64,000 nt of DNA from Sphingomonas sp. YR710 (GCF_900101455.1 NZ_FMZJ01000015.1:34827-98826); one strand, 5' to 3'. Numbered from the stretch's first letter, positions 9,211 through 18,467 are shown. Program-made: numbers and translations. Notes: generated by a model from the letters alone, not told the origin.

Positions 9211-10068
9211 ATGATGATCGACCAGCAGCAGCCGATGATCCATGAAGATGATCTTCCCGGCCATGAAAGCGGGCTGGAGCCGAAACCTGAATGGGAGCCG
9301 CGTTTCCCCGGATCGGGTCGGCTCACCGGCAAGGTCGCGCTGATCACCGGCGCGGACAGCGGGATCGGTCGCGCGGTGGCGGCGCTTTTTGCGCGCGAGG
9401 GCGCGGACATAGCGATCCTCTATCTGTGCGAGCATGACGATGCCGAGATGACGCGTCAGATCGTGATCGGCGAAGGCCGGCGCGCGATCGCGATCGCGGG
9501 AGACGTCGGCGACAAGGGATTCTGCGATCGTGCGGTGGCGGAAGTGATTGCCCGGTTCGGCAGGCTCGACATTCTCGTCAACAATGCCGGCGAACAGCAT
9601 CCCGACCAGGACATCACCGACATTTCCGAGGAGCAGTTGCGGCGCACGTTCCAGACCAACATCTTCGGCATGTTCTTCATCACGCAGGCGGCTCGCCCGC
9701 ACCTTGGCGCGGGTGCGGCGATCGTCAACTGCACGTCGGTGACGATGTACGAGGGGAGCAAGGAACTCCTCGATTATTCGAGCACCAAAGGTGCGATCAC
9801 GGCCTTCACGCGCTCGCTTTCGGAAAATCTGGTCGACAAGGGCATTCGGGTCAATGCGGTGGCGCCGGGACCGATCTGGACGCCGCTCAATCCCTCGGGT
9901 GGTGCGAGCGACGAAAAGCTCAAAAGCTTCGGCAAACATACGCCGATGGGCCGGCCGGGCCAGCCCAATGAGGTGGCGCCGGCGTTCCTGTTTCTGGCCT
10001 GTTCGGATTCGAGCTACATGTCGGGGCAGGTGCTGCACCCGAATGGTGGAACGATCGTTAACGGATAG
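9211..10068 (+). CDS. SDR-family oxidoreductase (YghA/general-stress type)
   Basis: About 285 residues. A 45-residue N-terminal extension (HEDDLPGHESGLEPKPEWEP) precedes a classical short-chain dehydrogenase fold. The extension is typical of the YghA/GsiB-associated stress dehydrogenases. The cofactor motif is TGADSGIGRAVA, the NNAG motif is present, and the active site is SVTMY with YSSTK (Tyr and Lys three apart). The SDR C-terminus LHPNGGTIVNG closes it. AGGAGG at 9203-9208 precedes two adjacent ATGs at 9211 and 9214; the second has the better spacing, so the protein may be one residue shorter. It probably oxidises or reduces a sugar alcohol or aldehyde with NAD(P), unproven. Confidence 0.9.
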   Translation: MMIDQQQPMIHEDDLPGHESGLEPKPEWEPRFPGSGRLTGKVALITGADSGIGRAVAALFAREGADIAILYLCEHDDAEMTRQIVIGEGRRAIAIAGDVGDKGFCDRAVAEVIARFGRLDILVNNAGEQHPDQDITDISEEQLRRTFQTNIFGMFFITQAARPHLGAGAAIVNCTSVTMYEGSKELLDYSSTKGAITAFTRSLSENLVDKGIRVNAVAPGPIWTPLNPSGGASDEKLKSFGKHTPMGRPGQPNEVAPAFLFLACSDSSYMSGQVLHPNGGTIVNG

Positions 10069-10143
10069 GCGACGGTGCGGCGCCCCTTGTCGCATCCCCG
10101 GCAATCGCGATAGAGGCAGGCATCGTTTTATCGGGGGTGTCTG

Positions 10144-10941
10144 ATGTCGCTTGTCCAAACCGAAGTTCGCGGATCGATCGCGATCCTGACGCTGAGCCGG
10201 CCGGCGGCGATGAACGCACTCGGGCAGGAAGGGGACGGTGCGGAGATCGAGGCGGCGTGCGCGCGGCTGAACGGCGATCGCGCGATCCGTTGCGCGATCC
10301 TGACCGGCGAGGGCAAGGCTTTCTCGGCCGGCGGCGACGTCAAGGCGATGCAGGAGCGGACCGGCAATTTCGCCGGATCGGGCATCGATCTGCGCGACAA
10401 TTATCGCACCAACATCCACCGCGGGCTGCGGGCCCTATATAACCTCGAAATCCCGCTGATCGCCGCGGTGAACGGCGCCGCGATCGGCCTCGGCTGCGAC
10501 GTGGCGTGCGTGGCCGACGTGCGGATCGCATCGGATCGCGCGAAGTTCGGCGTGACCTTCCTCAAGCTCGGGCTCGTCCCGGGGGATGGCGGCACCTGGC
10601 TGCTGCCGCGCGTGATCGGGATGAGCCGGGCGGCCGAACTCTTCTACACCGGCGGCGTGATCGATGCCGCCACGGCCTGCGAATGGGGGCTGGTCAGCCG
10701 GGTCGTGCCGGGCGAGATGCTGATGGACGAGGCGATCGCGCTGGCCGAAGCGATGGCGGCTCAGCCGCCGCATTCGCTGCGGCTGACCAAGTCGATGCTG
10801 CGCCAGGGACAGACGATCACCTATGACACCGCGCTGGAACTCGCCGCCGCCACGCAGGCGCTGTCGCATCTGACCGAGGATCACCGGGAGGGCGTGGACG
10901 CGCTGATCGAGAAACGGGCGCCGATATTTCAGGGGCGCTGA
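10144..10941 (+). CDS. Enoyl-CoA hydratase/isomerase family protein
   Basis: 265 residues of the crotonase superfamily. Visible hallmarks are the N-terminal strand with LSRPAAMNAL, the oxyanion-hole segment AFSAGGDVKAM, and the second oxyanion region AAVNGAAIGLGCDVACVADV. In the active-site stretch LVPGDGGTWLLPRVIG the position of one hydratase glutamate is occupied by aspartate, as in several isomerase or dehalogenase members, so 2-enoyl-CoA hydration is not certain. The neighbours give no pathway context. The start follows GGGGGT with suitable spacing. Confidence 0.85.
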   Translation: MSLVQTEVRGSIAILTLSRPAAMNALGQEGDGAEIEAACARLNGDRAIRCAILTGEGKAFSAGGDVKAMQERTGNFAGSGIDLRDNYRTNIHRGLRALYNLEIPLIAAVNGAAIGLGCDVACVADVRIASDRAKFGVTFLKLGLVPGDGGTWLLPRVIGMSRAAELFYTGGVIDAATACEWGLVSRVVPGEMLMDEAIALAEAMAAQPPHSLRLTKSMLRQGQTITYDTALELAAATQALSHLTEDHREGVDALIEKRAPIFQGR

Positions 10942-11309
10942 GGCGAGCCTGCCCGGCCTTATTGCATCCCGCTCGTCGGGCCGGCCTGTATCGCCCCAGC
11001 GGCATTTGACGGTAAGCTTCGGTCATTCCGCGCCGCCCGCGACGCTGTCCGAGCGGAACGACTGCCATTTTTCGTGAGAGAATTCCGTAATGGCAGCTAT
11101 TGGTATGCGATGAGGTTGTCGCGATCATCTATAGGACCGTAGGTTTTCCTTGAGCTCACTATAACTCGTTACGGTATAAACTCGTATTAAATAAAAATGC
11201 CACATTGATCAGGAATTGTGCGGAGGCGTACAATAAAATTTAATCTTTCGTGAACCGAGTCTGATTACGTAATTCTCCCGGGAAGACGAGGTTTGCGGGA
11301 GCGCTTGAG
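10942..11309. other. Intergenic region upstream of the globin-coupled receptor
   Basis: About 370 bases without a convincing gene. It holds an 8-bp inverted repeat (CTGCCATT at 11062-11069, AATGGCAG at 11089-11096) and an unusually AT-rich stretch around 11150-11245, which is probably promoter DNA for the chemoreceptor. A TTAA-N7-TGAAC sequence at 11240-11255 is one base from a CtrA-type box. GGGAG about nine bases before 11310 serves as the ribosome site. Confidence 0.5.
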
Positions 11310-12830
11310 ATGTCGGATACGGGAATAAATCTGAACGAAGATCTGACATTTTTTGATCTTGAAGGCTCTCATCACGAAGCCTTCGCGGACATCGCCAAAA
11401 TCGTGGACCGTCATGCACCCGACGCATTGGATGCGTTTTACCGCAAAGTGGCCCAAACGCCGGCAGCCGCCAACCATTTTGGCTCGCCCCAAATCATACA
11501 GCATGCGCGCGAGAAACAGCTCCGCCACTGGCAGTTGCTGTTCGCCAATCCGATCGATGATCGCTACCAGGATCGCGCCACCACCATCGGCAAGGTGCAT
11601 GCGCGCATCGGGCTCGATACAAAGCTGTATTTCGGTGCCTATGCCCAGATACTGGGACATATGGTGCAGGCGATGATGGCAGGATCTTCAATGGGCCGGA
11701 TGCCTGGCGGAAAGCGGCTTACGCGTGCGCTATCAACCCTCGTCAAAACCGCGCTGCTTGACATGGATATCGCTGTCACGACGATTTTCCAGACGCGCGA
11801 TGACGAACAGAAGATGGTGCTGGATAAAGTCGGCGAAGCATTGATCGCTGTAGCGGCAGGCGATCTGACCGTGCGGCTGACCGACCTCCCGAAGACCTAT
11901 CAGCAGCTTGGCCTGGATTTTGAGAGGGCAGTTGCCGCGCTGGGCGCCGCTCTTGATGAAGTCACCGATACGGCAGGGAGCATCCGTACGGGCTCAAGCG
12001 AAATTTCAACGGCGGCGAACGAGCTGGCGCAGCGGACCGAACAGCAGGCCGGGGCGCTTCAGGAAGCCTCGAGCGCAATGCAGCAACTCACGAATTCGGT
12101 ACGATCCACCGCCGACGGCGCCGCAGCCGTCAGCTCTACTGTCGACGAAACGCGCCGCGAGGCGACCACCGGCGGCCAGGTCGTCGGCGAAGCCGTGGCG
12201 GCAATGGAACTGATCGAAAAGGGCTCGCAGGAGATCGGCAATATTATCGGGATCATTGACGGGATCGCTTTTCAAACCAATCTTCTGGCCTTGAATGCCG
12301 GTGTCGAAGCCGCACGCGCAGGTGATGCCGGACGGGGATTCGCGGTCGTCGCCAATGAGGTCCGGGCGCTTGCCCAGCGCTCGGCCGATGCGGCGAAGGA
12401 CATCAAGCAATTGATCGGCGACAGTTCGCGACAGGTCGAGTCCGGCGTTCGTCTCGTGGCGGAAACGGGCGACGTGCTGAACAGGATCGGGCAGCAAGTC
12501 ACTGAAGTGGCCGAACGGATCCAAAAGATCGCCAGGACCACGCAAGAACAGGCAACGGGCATTCAGCAGGTCAACACTGTGGTGGCTTCGATGGATGCCA
12601 CGACCCAGCAAAATGCGGCCATGGTCGAGGAATCCTCGGCGGCGTCGCGCAGCCTGGTCAACGAAGCGGAGCAATTGACCGACCTTGTCGACAAGTTTCG
12701 TACCGGGCGGCCACCGGAAGTGCGGTCCGCCGCGGTGCGTGTCGCGCGATCTCAGCCGCGCGCATCGTTTTCAAAAGGGCTATCCGCATTGAAACTCGTC
12801 AAGCCGGAAGATGAGTGGGAGAGCTTCTGA
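11310..12830 (+). CDS. Globin-coupled methyl-accepting chemotaxis protein, cytoplasmic
   Basis: 506 residues without any membrane segment. Residues about 10-165 are a protoglobin/sensor-globin domain; the conserved proximal histidine is probably H97 in KVHARIGLDTKLYFGAY, so haem and O2 (or other gas) sensing is expected. A HAMP-like linker (VGEALIAVAAGDLTVRL) follows, then a long coiled-coil MCP signalling domain with the highly conserved tip EIGNIIGIIDGIAFQTNLLA near residues 307-326, and methylation-helix regions rich in Glu/Gln pairs. It ends in EWESF, which fits the xWxxF pentapeptide that tethers CheR/CheB. It is therefore a soluble aerotaxis-type transducer like HemAT. No other che gene is present in the window. 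Confidence 0.93.
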   Translation: MSDTGINLNEDLTFFDLEGSHHEAFADIAKIVDRHAPDALDAFYRKVAQTPAAANHFGSPQIIQHAREKQLRHWQLLFANPIDDRYQDRATTIGKVHARIGLDTKLYFGAYAQILGHMVQAMMAGSSMGRMPGGKRLTRALSTLVKTALLDMDIAVTTIFQTRDDEQKMVLDKVGEALIAVAAGDLTVRLTDLPKTYQQLGLDFERAVAALGAALDEVTDTAGSIRTGSSEISTAANELAQRTEQQAGALQEASSAMQQLTNSVRSTADGAAAVSSTVDETRREATTGGQVVGEAVAAMELIEKGSQEIGNIIGIIDGIAFQTNLLALNAGVEAARAGDAGRGFAVVANEVRALAQRSADAAKDIKQLIGDSSRQVESGVRLVAETGDVLNRIGQQVTEVAERIQKIARTTQEQATGIQQVNTVVASMDATTQQNAAMVEESSAASRSLVNEAEQLTDLVDKFRTGRPPEVRSAAVRVARSQPRASFSKGLSALKLVKPEDEWESF

Positions 12831-12911
12831 CCATCCTGACGCCAGAACCAGGCACCGCGCGAATCGTGACCCCAGTGATCGACGATTATCTGGAAACCCG
12901 ATTCGCCGCCT

Positions 12912-13595
12912 CTAAACCTCGGCCCAGCGCCGCAGCAGATTGTGATAGACGCCCGTCAGCCGGATGATCGCCGGATCGGCCTGTCCGCGATCGGCGGCGA
13001 TCGTCTGGATTGCGCTGTCGAGGTCGAACAAGGTCGATCGCGCGCCATCGTCGCGGACCATGCTCTGGATCCAGAAGAACGAACAGAGACGCGCGCCCCG
13101 CGTCACCGGCTGGACGCGGTGCAGGCTGGAGGCGGGGTAGAGCAGCATGTCGCCGGCCGGCAGTTTCACCGCATGCGTGCCGAGATGATCGTCGACCACG
13201 AGTTCGCCGCCATCATAATCGCCCGGATCGGTGAGGAAGAGGGTCGCCGAGAGATCGGATCGTATGCGGAAATCGCTGCCGCGCCGGATGCGGATCGCAT
13301 TGTCGACATGGGTATCGAACGCCTCGCCCTCGCCATAAAGGTTGAACAAGGGCGGATAGACCTTGAGCGGCAATGCGGCGGCAACGAACAGGGGCGAATG
13401 GCTGAGCGCATCGAGGATGAGGTTGCCGGCCTCGCGCGCGGCGGCGCCGTCCTCGGGCAATTGCCGGTTGCGCTTGGCGAGCGCCGACTGGTGCCCCGAC
13501 GTTTCATTGCCGTCCGTCCAGTCGGCCGTGTCGATCAGCGCCCGGCAGCGCGCGAGGCTGCCCGGATCGAGCACGCCGGGAACTGCAATCATCAT
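12912..13595 (-). CDS. piuC: Fe(II)/2-oxoglutarate-dependent dioxygenase, PiuC type
   Basis: 227 residues of the PKHD-type hydroxylase family (PiuC/YbiX). The iron ligands are H96 and D98 (THVDN) and H159 (SSLHRVQPV), with R169 as the 2-oxoglutarate anchor (GARLCSFFW). The family is regularly found beside TonB-dependent siderophore receptors and is iron-regulated; its substrate is not settled. Here it starts eight bases after the tonB stop, with no clear ribosome site of its own, which suggests translational coupling. The gene converges on the chemoreceptor. Confidence 0.92.
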   Translation of the reverse strand: MMIAVPGVLDPGSLARCRALIDTADWTDGNETSGHQSALAKRNRQLPEDGAAAREAGNLILDALSHSPLFVAAALPLKVYPPLFNLYGEGEAFDTHVDNAIRIRRGSDFRIRSDLSATLFLTDPGDYDGGELVVDDHLGTHAVKLPAGDMLLYPASSLHRVQPVTRGARLCSFFWIQSMVRDDGARSTLFDLDSAIQTIAADRGQADPAIIRLTGVYHNLLRRWAEV

Positions 13596-13602
13596 GGGGG
13601 GA

Positions 13603-14337
13603 TCAGGCGTTCAGGGTGAAGGGAATCGGCATGTCGCCCGATACGGCCACGGCCTGGCCACCCCGCATCATCGGGCGCCAGCGCCAGCCCCTGACAGCGC
13701 GCAACGCGGCATTGTCGAGCCGTTCGAAGCCGCTGCTGCGGGCGATCGCAATATCGGTGACGCTGCCGTCAGGGCCGACGGTGAGGTGGAGCAGGACGGT
13801 GCCTTGTTCCTTCTTGCGCAGCGATTCGATCGGATATTTGGGCGGGTTGCCCGAAATGCGATTCTCGTCGAGGTCGACGGCCCGGGGCGGGGCGGGCGCC
13901 GCCGCGACCGGGGCGGCGATCACCACGGCTTTGGGGGCAGGGACGGGTGTGGTCACCACCGTCGCCGGCGGCGGTGCGGAAAGGGCGACGATCGGCGCCG
14001 GCGTGACGATCGTCGGCTCAACCCGGGTTGTGGCCCGGGTTTCGGGTTTCGGCGCGGCGACGGCCGGCACCGGCGGTTCGGCCATCAGGTTGACGACCAG
14101 CAATTGCGGTTTGGGCCGGGCGATGCTGATGACGTCGAACTTGATCAGCGCGATCAGCGCGACGACGTGGAAGATGGCGATAGCGGCAATGACCGCCCAG
14201 TTCGGGCGTGAACGCTCGCCATAGCCCGATCGTTCGGGCCCGGTCGGGGCTTTCGGGGCCAAAGGCGACGCCGGCCATTCGACGAAGCGGATCGCTTCGC
14301 CCTGGCCCACCATTGATCCGCCCTCATATGCGTACAT
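13603..14337 (-). CDS. tonB: TonB energy-transducing protein
   Basis: 244 residues. A short cytosolic segment leads to a single membrane anchor (about residues 47-67, [20 protein letters not shown]), then a long Pro/Ala/Val-rich periplasm-spanning region, then the C-terminal TonB domain ([20 protein letters not shown], then GWRWRPM). It would energise outer-membrane receptors such as the one at 15699-18233. A second possible start is M9 ([10 protein letters not shown]). A Fur-like box lies 59 bases upstream. It forms an operon with piuC. Confidence 0.92.
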   Translation of the reverse strand: MYAYEGGSMVGQGEAIRFVEWPASPLAPKAPTGPERSGYGERSRPNWAVIAAIAIFHVVALIALIKFDVISIARPKPQLLVVNLMAEPPVPAVAAPKPETRATTRVEPTIVTPAPIVALSAPPPATVVTTPVPAPKAVVIAAPVAAAPAPPRAVDLDENRISGNPPKYPIESLRKKEQGTVLLHLTVGPDGSVTDIAIARSSGFERLDNAALRAVRGWRWRPMMRGGQAVAVSGDMPIPFTLNA

Positions 14338-14395
14338 TGTTTAATCGCCCCGCTCAGGCATTGTTCATGCGAGTGATTCGCTACTCCAGTTTGTA

Positions 14396-14412
14396 TTGCA
14401 AATCAATCGCAA
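14396..14412 (-). promoter_or_regulatory. Fur-like box upstream of tonB
   Basis: The sequence TTGCAAATCAATCGCAA is an imperfect palindrome (TTGC and GCAA ends) 59 bases before the tonB start. It matches the site upstream of the siderophore-receptor gene at 14 of 17 positions, in the same orientation and at nearly the same distance from the start. It resembles alphaproteobacterial Fur sites. Iron repression of tonB-piuC is the natural inference. Confidence 0.6.
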
Positions 14413-14463
14413 TAGCGAATGGGGTGGAATGATCGGGTGAATGGGAGGGACTCCTCCCCATCT

Positions 14464-14557
14464 CGTCATCCCCGCGAAAGCGGGGACCCATGGACGGCGG
14501 CACCTACGGATTTCGGCGTGCCTTTACCGTGGGTTCCCGCTTTCGCGGGAATGACGG
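14464..14557. repeat. REP-type inverted-repeat element, copy 1
   Basis: Two 30-base arms (14464-14493 and 14528-14557) are inverted copies differing at three positions. Each arm contains an internal palindrome of the form CCCCGCGAAAGCGGGG and an outer GTCAT. The left arm is the exact reverse complement of 22742-22771 in the second copy. It is probably a non-autonomous palindromic element that folds when transcribed. Confidence 0.8.
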
Positions 14558-14713
14558 TTGGGGGTAGGGCACCGCATATTATGCAACAGACCGCATAATT
14601 TCTTGTCTTAGCGCCCATCGGCTTTCGCCGGGACGAACCTTTTTAGGTGCAAGCCTCTGTAAAAGAGTAATCGCCTTGTCCAACCGATCGCAGCGTTGCG
14701 GGAGACGATCTGG

Positions 14714-15454
14714 CTAATCACGCACGAGAATGGCTGCCGCGTCGCGCATCGCGGCGATCGGCGATCGGGCGAGCAGATCGCGGGCCTTGCCGAGAAAGGC
14801 GTCGGTCGCGGTTTCGGGGACGCGGCGCAGCCAGGCGACCGCCTCGTCGATCCGGCCGCGATCGGCCAGCAGCCGGGCATGATTGAACTGGCCACGAAAA
14901 TCGCCGCCGATAGCCGCCTTTTCATACCAGGAGGCCGCGCTGTCGAGATCGTATTCGACCACCCAGCCATCCTCGTAAAAGCTGCCGATGAAGTTCATCG
15001 CCTTGGCGTTGCCCATGGCCGCCGCCTTGCGGAACAAAGCGAGCGCGGCGGGCCGATCCTCTGCCACGCCTTCGCCGAGCGTCATCAGCGTCGCCAGATT
15101 GTACATCGCCCAATCGAGCCCGCGATCGGCCGCCGCCTTATACCACTCGGCGGCGCGGGCCTTGTCGACGCCCACGCCCCAGCCGAGATCGTAGCAGCGC
15201 CCGACCATGTTGATCGCCATCACATGCTGCTGCTGCGCGGCTTTGGCGAACCAGCCCAAAGCCGCCTGCGGATCGGCGGCAATTCCGCTGCCGTCGAGCA
15301 GCATCTGGCCGTAAATCGCCTGCGCCTCGGCTATGCCGGCTTGTGCTGCCACCAGCACGAACGACGCGCGCTCTGCCGGCGGGCCGGCGAGGTGGCGGGC
15401 GACGGTGTCGGCGTCCATCGCCGATATCGCTTCGATCGTGAGCGGTTCCATCAT
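14714..15454 (-). CDS. Sel1-like repeat (TPR-type) protein
   Basis: 246 residues made of about five Sel1-like repeats, each with the AxxxLGxxYxxGxGVxxDxxxAxxWxxKAAxxG pattern. Examples are AIYGQMLLDGSGIAADPQAA, MVGRCYDLGWGVGVDKARA and NLATLMTLGEGVAEDRPAA. No signal peptide or membrane segment is visible, so it is probably a cytosolic scaffold. Sel1 proteins often accompany PiuC and TonB receptors in iron-uptake loci, and here it lies between tonB and the receptor gene. It is separated from the receptor by a 157-base inverted-repeat element, so cotranscription is doubtful. Confidence 0.88.
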   Translation of the reverse strand: MMEPLTIEAISAMDADTVARHLAGPPAERASFVLVAAQAGIAEAQAIYGQMLLDGSGIAADPQAALGWFAKAAQQQHVMAINMVGRCYDLGWGVGVDKARAAEWYKAAADRGLDWAMYNLATLMTLGEGVAEDRPAALALFRKAAAMGNAKAMNFIGSFYEDGWVVEYDLDSAASWYEKAAIGGDFRGQFNHARLLADRGRIDEAVAWLRRVPETATDAFLGKARDLLARSPIAAMRDAAAILVRD

Positions 15455-15521
15455 TCGACCCTATAGAGAATAGCCCCGTCAAAAGGCATTTGGTTCTGCG
15501 GTATCATCCGAACATTCCGAT

Positions 15522-15678
15522 CCTCCCCCGCCAGGGGGAGGTGTCAGCCGCAGGCTGACGGAGGGGGCGGACAACAACGCGCGCCGACAAGGGGCGGGAC
15601 TGGTGAGCGTCAAGCAGCAGTTGATCGTCGTCCGCCCCCTCCGTCGCCTTCGGCGCCACCTCCCCCTGGCGGGGGAGG
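15522..15678. repeat. 157-base nested inverted repeat
   Basis: Outer arms of about 50 bases (15522-15572 and 15630-15678) are inverted copies. Each begins with CCTCCCCCGCCAGGGGGAGG, itself palindromic, and ends with GACGGAGGGGGCGGAC. Each arm carries a different inner hairpin at the same place (GTCAGCCGCAGGCTGAC on the left, GTCGCCTTCGGCGCC on the right). It fills most of the gap between the receptor gene and the Sel1 gene and probably acts as a strong RNA structure or terminator. The type is distinct from the GTCAT-arm element at 14464. Confidence 0.8.
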
Positions 15679-15698
15679 ACAGAAAAGATGTTCGTCCT

Positions 15699-18233
15699 TC
15701 AATAACGGAAGTTCACCGTCGCGAAGGCGGAGCGGCTGGCCGCGAGGGTGGCATAATGGCTGGTGTAGGCCTGGCTGAAATAGGTCTTGTTCGTCAGGTT
15801 CTGCACGTTGACCGAAACATCCACATGATCGTTGATCTTGTAGCCGGCACGGGCATCGAAGCGCCAATAGCCGGGGATCGACCGCGCGATCGTCTTGGTG
15901 GCGGGGGTCACGGTGATGACGCCGGCCGTCGTCTGCGTCGCCGTCCGGTTGTCACCATAGCCGCCATAGACCCGGCTGACATAGAAGGCGCCGCCGCCGA
16001 TCGAAAAGGCCGATGTGACCTTATAGTCGGTCCAGATCGTGAAATTATGCTTCGCCGTCTGCGGGAACCGGCGGCCGGTGTTGACCGACGGCACCGCAAC
16101 CGTCGTCGCGGCAGCCGCGCCGTTTGCCGCGACTGTCAGCGCGGTGAAACCGCCGTCGGTGATCCTGGCATCGAGATAGGAGTAGCCGCCGAAGACGTTC
16201 CATTTGTCGGTGATGTTGCCGTTGAACCCCAGTTCGATACCGCGCACCCGCTTCGCGCCGATGAACTGGACGGTGCCGTCCGAGGCAATCGCGCGGCTGT
16301 TCTGGCTTTTGGTCTGGAAAATGGCGGCGTTGATCGACAGCGCGCCATCGAGCAGTTCGGCCTTGCCGCCGATCTCCATCGATTTGGTCTTTTCGACCTT
16401 GAGCGCATCATTGGCCGCGGCCTGCAGCGCGGCGACGGCGCTCGCATAGGTCGCCGCCGTGGTGGTGGTGGGCAGGGTGCCGAGGCTGTTCTGCTCCTGG
16501 CCTTCGCCGATCAGGCTGTTCGGCGGGATCGCGGCAGTGGCGTAGGAGGCATAAAAGCTCGTGTTCGGCGTCGGCTTGAAGACCGCGCCCGCCTGCCAGT
16601 TGAAAATGCCGTCGTCGCGGCGGACGATCGGCCGGTCGATCAGGAAGAACGGCAATGTCACCTTGGATTTGAAATCGTCATAACGCGCGCCGAGGTTGAG
16701 GATCAATTTGTCGGTGAGCGTGATCGAATCGAACGCATAGACCGACTTGGTATTGGCGTTGTTGATCGTATGGGTCGGCGACGCGCCCTTGGTGATCGCG
16801 GTCAATGTGCCCGCCGCGGTGTCGTTGGTGTAATTCTGCCAGGCGTCGTTCGGGTTCGGCGTGAACAGGCTCGTGCAATAGAAGCGGGCGATGGCCAGCG
16901 CCGAGCAGCGCGGGCTGATCGTCGAGCCGGTCGCCAATACATAAGCGCCGCGATCGGATTTTTCCCAGGAGAGTTCGCCGCCCACGGAGAAGCTGTGCTT
17001 GATCGATCCGGTTTCGAACGTGCCGTACAGATCGGTCTGGTTGATGATGCTGTCGGTATAGCCGAAGCGGGTATTGGCGCGCCGCCAGACCTGGCCGCCG
17101 GGCTGGCCGGTGAGATTGGCCGGATTGCCATAGACATTGCCTGTCGAATCGTCGGGCAGCAGGAAGATATATTCCTGATAGGTGTGGCTGTAGCGCGATG
17201 TGTTGCGCAGCTTCACCGTGCCGAAATCATGTTCGATCCGCATCGTCGCCTGATCGGTGTTGCTGTGGCGGAAATCGCGATCCTTGAGGCCGTAGAAGGT
17301 GTCGCGGCCGACATAACCGGTGGTGCCGCTGGCGGTCGTCACCTTGCCGAGCGCGGGCTGCGACAATGTATAGCCATTGGGTGCGTTGCAGACCGTCGTC
17401 GAGCAGGCGTAGAGATAGGGTATGCCACTGTCGGGCAGCTCGTTCGTGTGCAGATGATAATAAGCCAGCGTCAGCCTGGTCTTGCTGTTCATGCCGATCG
17501 TCACCGACGGCGCGATCCCCCAGCGCTTCTGGAAGATGGCATCGCGCCCTGCGATATCCTGATCATGCCACGCACCGTTCACGCGGAAGGCGATGCTGTC
17601 GCTTAGCCGATAGTTCACATCGCCGGTCAGACGCTTGTAATCGGCGGTGCCATAGCTGCCTGATCCGGCGATGAACGTCTCGCGCTCCGGCAGCTTGGAG
17701 ATGACATTCAGCGAACCGCCGGCGCTGCCGCGCCCGCCCAAGGTCGAATCGGAACCGCGCACGATCTGGATCTGCTCGACGGCGAATACCTCACGGGTCT
17801 GTGCGCCGATGTCGCGGACGCCGTCGAGATAGGTCGAACCCTGGCTGTCGAACCCGCGAATGAAGGGCCGATCGCCGATCGGGTTGCCGCCCTCGGCCGC
17901 GCCGAAGGTGATGCCGGGCACGGTCCGCAGCGCATCGACCAAAGTGGCCGAGCCGGTATCCTTGATGATCTGCTTGTCGACGACGACGATCGATCGCGGC
18001 GTATCGAGCAAGGGCGCGACCGCCTTGGGGGATTCGATGCGCTCGGCTTTATATCCTTCATCGGTGATGGCGGTTCCGGTGACGGTGACGCCCTTGAACG
18101 TCTTGGGGGCGTCGGCCGACGCAGCTTCGTTGCTCTGCGCGGCGGCCGGCGCCGAGGCGATGAAGCCAACGCAGCCGAGTGCCAGAAAGGCGGGGTGCGT
18201 TCGGGTGGCGATCCTGGGATCGGGCTGTGGCAT
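15699..18233 (-). CDS. TonB-dependent siderophore receptor, Fiu/PiuA-like
   Basis: 844 residues. A probable signal peptide covers residues 1-33 (hydrophobic LALGCVGFIASAPAAAQ). A plug domain follows (DTPRSIVVVDKQIIKDTGSA, LRTVPGITFGAAEGGNP, FIRGFDS, RGSDSTLGGRGSAGGSLNVI) and then the 22-stranded barrel (VFAVEQIQIVRG, later KYDVSVNVQ-type strands), ending in an aromatic residue (VNFRY). The GITFG..EGGNP..DRPFIRGFD signature is that of catecholate-type receptors of the Fiu/PiuA group, which fits the nearby piuC. It imports an Fe-siderophore across the outer membrane using TonB. A Fur-like box lies 62 bases upstream. Confidence 0.93.
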   Translation of the reverse strand: MPQPDPRIATRTHPAFLALGCVGFIASAPAAAQSNEAASADAPKTFKGVTVTGTAITDEGYKAERIESPKAVAPLLDTPRSIVVVDKQIIKDTGSATLVDALRTVPGITFGAAEGGNPIGDRPFIRGFDSQGSTYLDGVRDIGAQTREVFAVEQIQIVRGSDSTLGGRGSAGGSLNVISKLPERETFIAGSGSYGTADYKRLTGDVNYRLSDSIAFRVNGAWHDQDIAGRDAIFQKRWGIAPSVTIGMNSKTRLTLAYYHLHTNELPDSGIPYLYACSTTVCNAPNGYTLSQPALGKVTTASGTTGYVGRDTFYGLKDRDFRHSNTDQATMRIEHDFGTVKLRNTSRYSHTYQEYIFLLPDDSTGNVYGNPANLTGQPGGQVWRRANTRFGYTDSIINQTDLYGTFETGSIKHSFSVGGELSWEKSDRGAYVLATGSTISPRCSALAIARFYCTSLFTPNPNDAWQNYTNDTAAGTLTAITKGASPTHTINNANTKSVYAFDSITLTDKLILNLGARYDDFKSKVTLPFFLIDRPIVRRDDGIFNWQAGAVFKPTPNTSFYASYATAAIPPNSLIGEGQEQNSLGTLPTTTTAATYASAVAALQAAANDALKVEKTKSMEIGGKAELLDGALSINAAIFQTKSQNSRAIASDGTVQFIGAKRVRGIELGFNGNITDKWNVFGGYSYLDARITDGGFTALTVAANGAAAATTVAVPSVNTGRRFPQTAKHNFTIWTDYKVTSAFSIGGGAFYVSRVYGGYGDNRTATQTTAGVITVTPATKTIARSIPGYWRFDARAGYKINDHVDVSVNVQNLTNKTYFSQAYTSHYATLAASRSAFATVNFRY

Positions 18234-18294
18234 GGATTTTTCCCCTCTTTAGTCAGGATATGGAAGGCGCTGCGATCTTTGACGTGTGACGCTA

Positions 18295-18311
18295 TTGATA
18301 ATCAGTCGCAA
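18295..18311 (-). promoter_or_regulatory. Fur-like box upstream of the siderophore receptor
   Basis: TTGATAATCAGTCGCAA lies 62 bases before the receptor start. It contains the TGATAATCA core typical of Fur sites and agrees at 14 of 17 positions with the site before tonB. The gene for a fasciclin protein starts 157 bases away on the other strand and could be affected too. Confidence 0.65.
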
Positions 18312-18467
18312 GATAGTCAACGATTTTTGCATGTGCGTCGCATTTAGTTGTGGGGATATCTCCAAAACGGCTCAAAAATGAATCCTGGGCCGTTGCAACC
18401 GGGCGCCGATCATCGCCGTAGCTGTGGGCGCATCCCCCGAAGGCGATGTGAGGAAGAGGAAATTCAG

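Noticed and set aside
15603..17606. Long plus-strand open frame opposite the siderophore receptor
   Set aside because: The minus-strand receptor is unmistakable; the plus-strand product has no recognisable features and starts in the 157-base palindrome.
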